Source of the DNA: Pseudomonas bijieensis
GTDB lineage: Bacteria; Pseudomonadota; Gammaproteobacteria; Pseudomonadales; Pseudomonadaceae
DNA: 64,000 bases
Direction of reading: 5' to 3'
NCBI RefSeq assembly: GCF_013347965.1
Contig: NZ_CP048810.1
Coordinates: 4,277,501-4,341,500 of the forward strand
In this document: positions 8,977 to 15,900 of the stretch, piece after piece
How the letters are laid out: the number at the start of each line of letters is the position of its first letter
Numbering within the stretch: the stretch's first letter is position 1
The notes under the pieces: model-generated
Seen by the model: the letters and a program-made list of their open reading frames with translations, nothing else
Databases searched by the model: none
What the model was told of the DNA's origin: nothing
Made by a program: the position numbers and the translations under genes

Positions 8977-9644
8977 CAGGCCACCCACGTCTGAGGTTGT
9001 TGGGCGATCAAGTCGACGCTGCGCCCCAGCACGCAGCCCGTGCTGCGAATCAGCAGCGTATGGGGGATGTGTTGGCGTACCGCTGCCAGATCATGACAGA
9101 CCACCACGACGGTCCGGCCTGCGGCATGCCAGCGATGTATGTGCTTCCACAACAGCGCTTGGCCTTGTTCATCCAGGGCGGCGTGGGGTTCATCGAGCAA
9201 CAGCAGCGGCGCTTCGGCCAGGCTAAGGCGAGCGAGCAGGGCACGTTGCAGCTCGCCTCCAGACAACGCCATTAACGGCCGATGTTCGAGGCCGGTCAGC
9301 GCCCAGTCGGTCAGTACGCTCTGGAGCAACTGCCTGCGTATTGCCGGTGTGTGTTGATTACCCCAAGAGCCGGCGGCCACCAACTCCTGCAAACTGATGG
9401 GGAATTGCCGATCCAGATGTTGCTGCTGCGGCATGAACGAAACCCCGCCGCGCCGCGGAACATCCAAGGTAACTTTACCGGATAGCGGTTTTTGCAGCCC
9501 TGCGAGCACCTTCAACAGACTGCTTTTTCCAGAGCCGTTGGCACCGATGATCGCCGTGAGGCTGCCGGCCGGTCGCTCCATGGCCAGTGGCGGCGTGAGA
9601 GGTTGTCCGGGAGCACCCCAGCGTAGCGCTTGGCAGTTGATCAT
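8976..9644 (-). CDS. Metal ABC transporter ATP-binding protein (ZnuC-like)
   Basis: A 222-residue ABC ATPase. Walker A is GANGSGKS (about residues 34-41), the Q-loop lies in 'FMPQQQ', the signature is 'LSGGELQRALLARLS', Walker B is 'LLLLDEPHAALD' and the switch His is in 'VVCHDL'. The ATG overlaps the folE2 stop by four bases and the stop overlaps the permease start, so all genes of this operon are translationally coupled. It energises the metal importer. Confidence 0.9.
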   Translation of the reverse strand: MINCQALRWGAPGQPLTPPLAMERPAGSLTAIIGANGSGKSSLLKVLAGLQKPLSGKVTLDVPRRGGVSFMPQQQHLDRQFPISLQELVAAGSWGNQHTPAIRRQLLQSVLTDWALTGLEHRPLMALSGGELQRALLARLSLAEAPLLLLDEPHAALDEQGQALLWKHIHRWHAAGRTVVVVCHDLAAVRQHIPHTLLIRSTGCVLGRSVDLIAQQPQTWVA

Positions 9645-10537
9645 GACGCGCCTCGGGTCCAGCGACTTTGCGCCACGGCGTCATGGGCGTGCAGGCTTTC
9701 GGCGTGAACGACGCGTACATCTAGGGCAACGATGTCGGGGGAGCGACTCAGGGCTGTACTTAATCGCCGTGCGGCGTCTTCGCAGAACATCAGGTTTTGT
9801 CCATTGGCCAGGGCGAATGCCTGTTCATCGGCGCGCTTTACTGCGGTCTGGACAGCGGTGCCGAGGGCTGCTTCGGCTTCATTGATGAGCGACAGCAGCG
9901 GCAATTCGTTTGCGTTGGCGTTCAGGCGTAGGGTCAGGGTAGCGGTGCTGCGCTGACTATGAGGGGTAGCGACAATGCCGTTCGATGAACCCAGCCAGGA
10001 CAGGATTTCGGCATGCTCGAGTTTCTTGTTGGCGAAGTCGTCGACGAACTGCTGCTGGATCAACTGTCGAGCAAGCGCGGCTGAACAAGGGCAAGTCGAG
10101 GAATAGGCGATCTGAATTTTCAGTTCCACGTGGAACATTTTGTTTTTCAGATGAGCTTCGATGCTCACTGGATAGCTTTTCCAACCCACCAGCGGGCTGA
10201 TTAACGCCGGACGCTTGAGGAGCAGATCTGTATGCACACTGAGTGATGCCGCGTGGGACAAGCCCTCATGGCTATCGAGAAATTGCTGCAGTATTCGGCG
10301 CAACAACGCTGGCGAAAGTGCCGTCTCTTCAAGCAGTTCAAGCGCCAGGTATAAGCGCGACATGTGAATGCCTCGCGCCTCACCGTCATCGAGGCTGACA
10401 CCCGCGTCGGCCAATGCACTCAGACGCTGGCCGTCAATCAACACCGGCGTTGCGATGCCACACATGCCCACCCAATCAAGAGGTAGGGTTTGACGTGAAG
10501 CCTGCGCAGCGACGTCGGGCAGGGTTAACGCGTTCAT
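9641..10537 (-). CDS. folE2: GTP cyclohydrolase FolE2 (type IB)
   Basis: A 298-residue cytosolic enzyme that makes 7,8-dihydroneopterin triphosphate, the first folate and queuosine precursor step. FolE2 stands in for zinc-dependent FolE when zinc is scarce and is known to be under Zur control in several bacteria. The COG1469 signature with the conserved metal-site cysteine is visible in 'YSSTCPCSAALARQ'. I chose the ATG at 10537 (MNALTLPDVAAQ); a TTG at 10561 would extend it by eight unlikely residues. A Zur-box palindrome sits 32 bases upstream. The gene heads an operon with a zinc-type ABC importer, so one promoter controls both zinc uptake and the zinc-sparing enzyme. A parS-like site lies inside the coding sequence. 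Confidence 0.93.
   Translation of the reverse strand: MNALTLPDVAAQASRQTLPLDWVGMCGIATPVLIDGQRLSALADAGVSLDDGEARGIHMSRLYLALELLEETALSPALLRRILQQFLDSHEGLSHAASLSVHTDLLLKRPALISPLVGWKSYPVSIEAHLKNKMFHVELKIQIAYSSTCPCSAALARQLIQQQFVDDFANKKLEHAEILSWLGSSNGIVATPHSQRSTATLTLRLNANANELPLLSLINEAEAALGTAVQTAVKRADEQAFALANGQNLMFCEDAARRLSTALSRSPDIVALDVRVVHAESLHAHDAVAQSRWTRGAS
10122..10137. promoter_or_regulatory. parS site 2 (inside folE2)
   Basis: AGTTCCACGTGGAACA contains the same perfect 14-bp palindrome GTTCCACGTGGAAC found at 726. It lies within the folE2 coding sequence. ParB binding is inferred from the motif. Confidence 0.82.
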
Positions 10538-10569
10538 GGTCAAGGTCCATCGAAGGTTCAAAATTAGAT

Positions 10570-10582
10570 GTTATAGTATAAC
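10570..10582. promoter_or_regulatory. Zur box upstream of folE2-ABC operon
   Basis: GTTATAGTATAAC is a palindrome apart from its central base and matches the core GTTATANNATAAC-type Zur box of gammaproteobacteria. It is 32 bases upstream of the folE2 start, where a zinc-bound Zur dimer would block transcription. Confidence 0.85.
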
Positions 10583-10637
10583 GGTTAATTTTAAGAAACC
10601 TTTTCCATGAAAGGAGTTTCATCTCGCCAAGCGTTCG

Positions 10638-10653
10638 CGTTCCACGTGAAACA
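10638..10653. promoter_or_regulatory. parS site 3 (variant)
   Basis: CGTTCCACGTGAAACA matches the general parS consensus TGTTNCACGTGAAACA at every fixed base except the first. It directly abuts the stop codon of the small secreted protein gene and lies about 55 bases from the folE2 Zur box. Confidence 0.75.
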
Positions 10654-11046
10654 TCAGCGAGCAGAGTCCTGGCAGCCGTTCATGCGTCCGCATACAAATG
10701 CGCCCGCGCTCCCGCCTGAGCTTGAGAAACGATTGAGGGTCGTCCAGCCCACACGCCGGCTGTACCCGACCCAACTTTCTCCATCCGATGCCAAGCCAGT
10801 AAAAAATGTGAGCTGACCATAACGGCTATTCGTTTGCGCCCAATAGCGGTGACTGGCTGCTTCAAAACCTCGCAAATAAATGGTGTTTCCAGCCGTCGCG
10901 ACGCTATAGGCATTGCCTTGGCTATCCACACACGCCAGCAAATTCGCACTGCGGGTGCAGTTCGCCAGGAGCGGGCTTTGGGCCGAAGCGCTTAACACCC
11001 ACAGCAACAACGGGCTCGCCAATACCAATTTCAGAAGCTTGCGCAT
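10654..11046 (-). CDS. Small secreted hypothetical protein, Zur-linked
   Basis: A 130-residue protein with a signal peptide (MRKLLKLVLASPLLLWVLSASAQ), so it is exported to the periplasm or beyond. The mature part has paired cysteines ('LANCTRSANLLACVD' and 'FVCGRMNGCQD') and aromatic-rich short repeats such as 'YWAQTNSRYGQ'. I do not recognise the family and see no catalytic motif. Its start is 48 bases from a Zur box shared with the divergent COG0523 gene, and a second Zur box lies beyond its 3' end. It is therefore probably expressed under zinc limitation, perhaps in zinc acquisition or envelope maintenance; that role is inference. Confidence 0.7.
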   Translation of the reverse strand: MRKLLKLVLASPLLLWVLSASAQSPLLANCTRSANLLACVDSQGNAYSVATAGNTIYLRGFEAASHRYWAQTNSRYGQLTFFTGLASDGESWVGYSRRVGWTTLNRFSSSGGSAGAFVCGRMNGCQDSAR

Positions 11047-11094
11047 GGATGATCTCAGACCAATGGGGGACGGCGGGGCTGGTTGAATTGAGTT

Positions 11095-11107
11095 GTTATA
11101 CTATAAC
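11095..11107. promoter_or_regulatory. Zur box in divergent promoter region
   Basis: GTTATACTATAAC is extended by one further matched pair (TGTTATACTATAACA, 11094-11108). It sits between the leftward small secreted protein gene and the rightward COG0523 gene, 48 and 82 bases from their starts, so it can control both. Confidence 0.88.
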
Positions 11108-11189
11108 ATAAAAACACCTGGATCCTGAACCAAGCCACCCCCTTGAAACGAGCCGTAATCGAAGCGGCCGCCCGATGAGGATATACCTG

Positions 11190-12398
11190 ATGCCCAATCG
11201 TCTTCCTGTAACCGTCCTTTCCGGATTCCTCGGTGCCGGTAAAAGCACGTTGCTCAACCACGTCCTGCGTAATCGCGACAATCTGCGAGTTGCCGTGATC
11301 GTCAACGATATGAGCGAGATCAACATCGATGGCAGCGAAGTCCAGCGCGATGTCACCCTGAGTCGTTCCGAAGAGAAACTGGTGGAAATGAGCAACGGCT
11401 GCATCTGTTGCACGTTGCGCGAAGACTTGCTCGAAGAAGTCGGCCAGCTCGCCAGAGAGGGGCGTTTTGATTACCTGCTCATCGAATCCACGGGCATATC
11501 CGAACCGCTGCCAGTGGCGGAAACATTCACCTTTCGTGATGAAGAAGGCCGAAGCCTGGCCGATGTGGCGCGACTCGACACCATGGTGACGGTGGTCGAC
11601 GGGGTAAATTTCCTGCTGGATTACCAGGCCGCCGACAGCCTTGCGTCACGGGGCGAAACCCTGGGTGAGGAGGATGAACGCTCGATCACCGACCTGCTGA
11701 TCGAACAGATTGAGTTTGCCGACGTGATTCTGATCAGCAAAATCGACCTGATCAGCCAGCATGATCGGGAAGAATTGATCGCGATTCTGCAGCGCCTCAA
11801 CGCCCAGGCGCAGATCATTCCCATGGTCATGGGGCAGGTGCCACTGGGCAGGATCCTCGACACGGGCCTTTTCGACTTCGAGCGCGCGGCCCAGGCGCCT
11901 GGCTGGCTACAGGAACTACGTGGTGAGCACGTGCCAGAAACCGAGGAATATGGCATCGCCTCGACCGCCTATCGGGCACGTCGGCCGTTTCATCCCGAGC
12001 GGTTCTTCAACTTTATCGACCGTCCGTGGCCCAACGGCAAACTCCTGCGTTCCAAAGGTTTTTTCTGGCTGGCCAGCAAACCTGAGGAGGCGGGCAGTTG
12101 GTCCCAGGCCGGCGGCTTGATGCGGCATGGCTTCGCCGGGCGCTGGTGGCGGTTCGTGCCGAAAAACCGATGGCCGCAGGATGAGGAAAGTACAGCAGCG
12201 ATCATGAAGCACTGGCTCGCCGCCACGGGCGATTGCCGGCAGGAGTTGGTGTTCATCGGTCAGGACATCGACTTCAGTCAACTCACCGCCGAACTGGACG
12301 CGTGCCTGCTCACCGACGCGGAAATGGCCCTCGGCGTTGAAAACTGGCGCTTGTTGCCGGATCCATTTGGCCCATGGCATGAAGAGGTCGCAGCATGA
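11190..12398 (+). CDS. COG0523 (CobW/ZigA-like) GTPase, zinc metallochaperone candidate
   Basis: A 402-residue P-loop GTPase of the G3E family. Walker A is GFLGAGKST (about residues 10-18), the metal-binding CxCC motif is in 'NGCICCT', a GTPase specificity motif 'SKIDL' follows, and a CobW C-terminal domain occupies the last 110 residues. Family members induced by zinc starvation deliver zinc to essential proteins (ZigA, ZNG1). I chose the ATG at 11190, which follows GAGG with 9-base spacing; an in-frame ATG at 11175 would add MRIYL. A Zur box lies 82 bases upstream. The DUF1826 gene follows with a 4-base overlap. Confidence 0.9.
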   Translation: MPNRLPVTVLSGFLGAGKSTLLNHVLRNRDNLRVAVIVNDMSEINIDGSEVQRDVTLSRSEEKLVEMSNGCICCTLREDLLEEVGQLAREGRFDYLLIESTGISEPLPVAETFTFRDEEGRSLADVARLDTMVTVVDGVNFLLDYQAADSLASRGETLGEEDERSITDLLIEQIEFADVILISKIDLISQHDREELIAILQRLNAQAQIIPMVMGQVPLGRILDTGLFDFERAAQAPGWLQELRGEHVPETEEYGIASTAYRARRPFHPERFFNFIDRPWPNGKLLRSKGFFWLASKPEEAGSWSQAGGLMRHGFAGRWWRFVPKNRWPQDEESTAAIMKHWLAATGDCRQELVFIGQDIDFSQLTAELDACLLTDAEMALGVENWRLLPDPFGPWHEEVAA

Positions 12399-13048
12399 TG
12401 CTGGCGCCCAGTCTTAAGAGGGCCACGCGAGCACGACAGGCCCACGGTGATACGCCAGGGATCTTCACGCAGATCCTGGAAGACGGCACCAACCTGGCGG
12501 TCTGGCAGCGTCAACTTCCCGCACACATCAGCGATTTTGCGGCCATGGTGTTGGCGATGGACCAGCCGCTGGCAGAATCACGGGTGCTCGACCTGCCGGA
12601 AGAAGATACCCCGCCGGCGCTACAGGGCCTGGCGGCAGGCTTCAGCGACCTGCAAGGCTACGAGGGCTTCATCGCCGATGTCACCTGGCTGGTCAGTGCG
12701 TTTGCCTGCCTGTTGGGTGCGCAACGTGTCGGCTTGCGCTTGCGCACGCTGGACAAGGCAATGTGCCCGCGCTTTCACGTTGACCACGTGCCGGTGCGGC
12801 TACTGACCACCTACGCCGGAGTCGGCAGCCAGTGGCTCAAGGAAGGCGCCATGGACCGCCGTCGCCTGGCACAGCCTGAGGCCGAACCCGTTGATCCGCA
12901 GGTCATCCAACAGTTTTGTTGCGGTGATGTCGGGTTGCTCAAAGGCGAAAAATGGCACGGTAACGAGGGGCTTGGCTTGATCCATCGCTCACCGGAGCCC
13001 GCGCCGGGAGAGTGTCGGTTGATCCTCACGCTGGATTGGCTGGCCTAA
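12395..13048 (+). CDS. DUF1826 domain protein
   Basis: A 217-residue protein of the DUF1826 family, which commonly accompanies zinc-regulated COG0523 genes. Its function is unknown. Conserved His/Cys/Asp positions are visible in '[14 protein letters not shown]', and a C-terminal '[14 protein letters not shown]' segment is present; the HxDH arrangement could bind a metal, which is inference. There is no signal peptide. It overlaps the COG0523 gene by four bases and belongs to the same Zur-controlled transcript. Its stop codon overlaps that of the convergent small gene. Confidence 0.82.
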   Translation: MMLAPSLKRATRARQAHGDTPGIFTQILEDGTNLAVWQRQLPAHISDFAAMVLAMDQPLAESRVLDLPEEDTPPALQGLAAGFSDLQGYEGFIADVTWLVSAFACLLGAQRVGLRLRTLDKAMCPRFHVDHVPVRLLTTYAGVGSQWLKEGAMDRRRLAQPEAEPVDPQVIQQFCCGDVGLLKGEKWHGNEGLGLIHRSPEPAPGECRLILTLDWLA

Positions 13049-13398
13049 GGTTTGAGCCAAGTGCCCTGGCTTTGCCCTTCGCAAAATGGCTGCAGATAAG
13101 CGGCATCGGTCGCTACGCCGTAATAGTGAATATCCTGGCGGTAAGGCATATTGGCGACCTGGGCGTTGCTGCAAACGCCGAACGCGCCGCCAGGGCATTG
13201 ATCGACGTACTGCACCTCGACCTTCTGGCCGGCAAGGTTTGGCTGGCAGAAGCCCTCGGCAAACAGCTTCTGCGGAATGCTGCGGTTCTGCTGGCAGACT
13301 TTCACATCGAGCCGTTCCGCCTGGCTGTGAACCACACAGGCTTGCGCCAGTGCCTGGTTCGACGTCAGTGCCAGTAACAACCAGCCGATCATTCGCAT
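13045..13398 (-). CDS. Small secreted cysteine-rich hypothetical protein
   Basis: A 117-residue protein with a signal peptide (MRMIGWLLLALTSNQALAQA). The mature part has six cysteines ('ACVVHSQ', 'KVCQQN', 'GFCQPN', 'DQCPGG', 'GVCSNA', 'PFCEGQ'), consistent with disulfide bonding in the periplasm. I do not recognise the family. The ATG at 13398 is placed just after GGAGGTGAAA; in-frame ATGs at 13410 and 13392 are alternatives. It is divergent from the second COG0523 gene with only 27 bases between starts, and convergent with DUF1826, so it is embedded in the zinc block. Confidence 0.65.
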   Translation of the reverse strand: MRMIGWLLLALTSNQALAQACVVHSQAERLDVKVCQQNRSIPQKLFAEGFCQPNLAGQKVEVQYVDQCPGGAFGVCSNAQVANMPYRQDIHYYGVATDAAYLQPFCEGQSQGTWLKP

Positions 13399-13425
13399 TT
13401 TCACCTCCATCGAAAGCCGTCGATT

Positions 13426-14391
13426 ATGTTGCAGCACATCCCCACCCATGTCATCGCCGGCCCCTTGGGCGCCGGCAAGACCAGCCTGATCAGGCACCTG
13501 TTGGCCCAGCGCCCGGCCAATGAACGCTGGGCGGTGCTGATCAATGAGTTCGGTCAGATCGGCCTGGATGCCGCGTTGCTGACCCAGGCTGGCGATGGTA
13601 TCGCACTGGGCGAAGTGGCCGGTGGCTGCTTGTGCTGCGTCAACGGCGCGCCGTTCCAGATCGGTCTTGGGCGTTTATTGCGCAAGGCCCGCCCGGATCG
13701 GCTGTTCATCGAACCCTCGGGCCTGGGTCACCCGGCACAATTGATGAGGCAATTAAGTGAAGCACCCTGGCTCGGCGTGCTGGCGGTGCAACCCTGCGTG
13801 CTGGTGTTGGATGCCCGGGCGATGGCCGACGGCAAGCCCCTGCCCGACGCGCAGCGACAGACCCTGGCGGATGCCGGGCTGCTGGTGCTGAACAAGTCCG
13901 AAAGCCTCACACAAGCCGAGCGCGACCAAGTGACGGCGCAACTCTCGGGGCGTGCGCTGTACTGGACACAACACGCTGCGCTGCCGATCAAGCGATTGCC
14001 AGGCCATGCGGCTCGGGGCAGTGGGGCTGTGGATAACTTGAATCTACCCAAGAGCCTGGGCCAGATACCGGCCATCTGGCCCGACCCGACACAACCGATC
14101 TGCCTGTATCAGCAGCAGGAAGGTGGCTGGAGCATTGGTTGGCGCTGGCACCCAAGCCAGCCATTCGACGCAGCGGCGCTGACGCGCTGGCTACAAGGCC
14201 AAGACTGGAAACGGGCGAAGATGGTTATCCACAGCCGCGACGGTTGGGTTTCAGCCAATGCGTTGGAGGGGGAGGCACTGGGCTGGCAAGCCAGTGAATG
14301 GCGCCAGGATTCTCGGATCGAGCTGATTTTCGATCAGCCGCAAGACGTTGATCGCCTGCAAGCCGGTCTGGCGAATTGTCGGCATCGCTGA
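13426..14391 (+). CDS. COG0523 (CobW/YjiA-like) GTPase, second copy
   Basis: A 321-residue G3E GTPase. Walker A is GPLGAGKTS near residues 12-20, the metal motif is 'GCLCC', Walker B-like 'LFIEPSGLGHP' and the specificity motif 'LNKSE' follow. It is shorter and clearly different from the 402-residue COG0523 protein upstream, so it is a separate subfamily rather than a recent duplicate. I see no Zur box directly before it, and a divergent gene starts 27 bases away. It may be read from the upstream zinc operon or from a promoter inside DUF1826. Confidence 0.87.
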   Translation: MLQHIPTHVIAGPLGAGKTSLIRHLLAQRPANERWAVLINEFGQIGLDAALLTQAGDGIALGEVAGGCLCCVNGAPFQIGLGRLLRKARPDRLFIEPSGLGHPAQLMRQLSEAPWLGVLAVQPCVLVLDARAMADGKPLPDAQRQTLADAGLLVLNKSESLTQAERDQVTAQLSGRALYWTQHAALPIKRLPGHAARGSGAVDNLNLPKSLGQIPAIWPDPTQPICLYQQQEGGWSIGWRWHPSQPFDAAALTRWLQGQDWKRAKMVIHSRDGWVSANALEGEALGWQASEWRQDSRIELIFDQPQDVDRLQAGLANCRHR

Positions 14392-14403
14392 GTCAGCGCT
14401 GTT

Positions 14404-14826
14404 TCAAGGCTTCCACTTGTTGTGTTCCTGGCGCCACTGGCTCAACTCGATGACCTCAGCCCTGGGCCGGGTCTGGACCGCTTCAATTGGCGGTGGCGGG
14501 GCTTCTTCGAAGGGCATCGGGTAGGGCGCCAGCTCGATGTGCGCGCTGTGGGCGCCAAACTGGGTAATGGTGCCCAAATGGCGGCTTTCACCGGTGACGG
14601 TGAATTCGAAGGTGTAGACGCGTGCCAGGCGTCGTCGTCCGCTGGCATCCTTCACGAAACCGATTTTTTTCAGCGCTACGTTGCCGTCCAGCAGCTCGAT
14701 CTTGAGGTTGGCACAATGCTGCATGACCCTCGCCAAGGCCCGTTCGCGCAAGCCATGGTTGTGCCACAGCCAGGCGCCGCCGGTAGCCAGCAGCATCAGC
14801 ACGAAAATATTTCCAAGGGTCAGCAT
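14404..14826 (-). CDS. DUF3301 domain membrane protein
   Basis: A 140-residue protein with one N-terminal membrane segment (about residues 3-21), then a cytosolic or periplasmic domain starting 'RALARVMQHCANLKIELLDGNVAL', typical of DUF3301. Function is unknown. It is convergent with the second COG0523 gene (12-base gap) and divergent from pdxY across 119 bases, which must hold both promoters. Confidence 0.8.
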   Translation of the reverse strand: MLTLGNIFVLMLLATGGAWLWHNHGLRERALARVMQHCANLKIELLDGNVALKKIGFVKDASGRRRLARVYTFEFTVTGESRHLGTITQFGAHSAHIELAPYPMPFEEAPPPPIEAVQTRPRAEVIELSQWRQEHNKWKP

Positions 14827-14945
14827 GAACGAAGTGCTCCAACAAGTTGCGGTCAGCTTAACTGTGTCGCTGGTCTGTCGTACAGGCTGCGTTTAGTCGC
14901 ATACTGCGCGGCTTGAATTTCAATCGTTTTACGGAAACTTCCCGC

Positions 14946-15818
14946 ATGAAACGTACACCTCATCTGCTTGCCATCCAGTCTCACGTGGTATTCGGTCACG
15001 CTGGCAACAGCGCGGCCGTATTTCCGATGCAGCGGGTCGGGGTGAACGTATGGCCGCTCAACACCGTGCAGTTCTCCAACCACACCCAGTACGGGCAGTG
15101 GGCCGGCGAAGTGCTCGCGCCAGAGCAGATCCCAGCCTTGGTAGAAGGCATCGCGGCCATCGGTGAGCTGGGTCAATGCGATGCGGTGCTGTCCGGTTAC
15201 TTGGGCAGCGCTGCCCAGGGGCGGGCGATTCTGACGGGCGTGGCGCGGATCAAGGCTGCCAATCCCAAGGCGCTGTACCTGTGCGACCCGGTCATGGGGC
15301 ATCCAGAAAAGGGCTGCATCGTGGCACCCGAGGTAAGCGAATTTCTCCTCGAAGAGGCCGCTGCCGTGGCAGACCTCATGTGCCCGAACCAACTGGAGCT
15401 CGACAGCTTTTCGGGACGCAAGGCGCAGTCTTTATTGGACTGCCTGGCCATGGCCCGGGCGTTGCTGGCCCGTGGGCCGAAGGCGGTCCTGGTCAAGCAC
15501 CTGGCCTACCCCGGCAAACCCGATGACAGCTTCGAAATGCTGTTGGTGACCGCCGAGGGCAGTTGGCACCTGCGCCGTCCACTGCTGGCCTTCCCGCGTC
15601 AGCCGGTGGGCGTGGGTGACCTGACGTCAGGGTTGTTCCTGGCGCGGATATTGTTGGGCGACAGCCTGGTGGCCGCGTTCGAATTCACCGCTGCGGCGGT
15701 GCATGAAGTGCTGCTGGAAACCCAGGCCTGCACGAGCTACGAGCTGCAACTGATCCGCGCCCAAGACCGGATCGTCCATCCACGGGTACGGTTCGAGGCT
15801 GTGCCGATCAATATGTGA
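14946..15818 (+). CDS. pdxY: Pyridoxal kinase PdxY
   Basis: A 290-residue cytosolic kinase of the PfkB/ribokinase superfamily that phosphorylates pyridoxal in vitamin B6 salvage. Diagnostic segments are '[18 protein letters not shown]' at the N-terminus (substrate-binding) and '[12 protein letters not shown]' near residue 220 (anion hole and catalytic Asp). The length matches E. coli PdxY (287). The ATG at 14946 gives the canonical [12 protein letters not shown] start; an upstream start at 14913 would only add a nonconserved tail. Confidence 0.93.
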   Translation: MKRTPHLLAIQSHVVFGHAGNSAAVFPMQRVGVNVWPLNTVQFSNHTQYGQWAGEVLAPEQIPALVEGIAAIGELGQCDAVLSGYLGSAAQGRAILTGVARIKAANPKALYLCDPVMGHPEKGCIVAPEVSEFLLEEAAAVADLMCPNQLELDSFSGRKAQSLLDCLAMARALLARGPKAVLVKHLAYPGKPDDSFEMLLVTAEGSWHLRRPLLAFPRQPVGVGDLTSGLFLARILLGDSLVAAFEFTAAAVHEVLLETQACTSYELQLIRAQDRIVHPRVRFEAVPINM

Positions 15819-15837
15819 TCAAACAGGGCTCACCCAG

Positions 15838-15886
15838 GTGGCAGCGAGCCCGCTCGCGATAGCGGCGGCGCAGCCGTCGTAAACCG
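15838..15886. repeat. REP-type repeat
   Basis: GTGGCAGCGAGCCCGCTCGC with the following GCGGCGGCGCAGCCGTCGTA resembles the REP units at 43072 and 43150. It separates pdxY from the convergent lipase gene. Confidence 0.65.
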
Positions 15887-15900
15887 TTTGGCCCTGCCGG

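Noticed and set aside
13399..13425. A third Zur box before the second COG0523 gene
   Set aside because: The 27-base gap contains no GTTATA-type half-sites.
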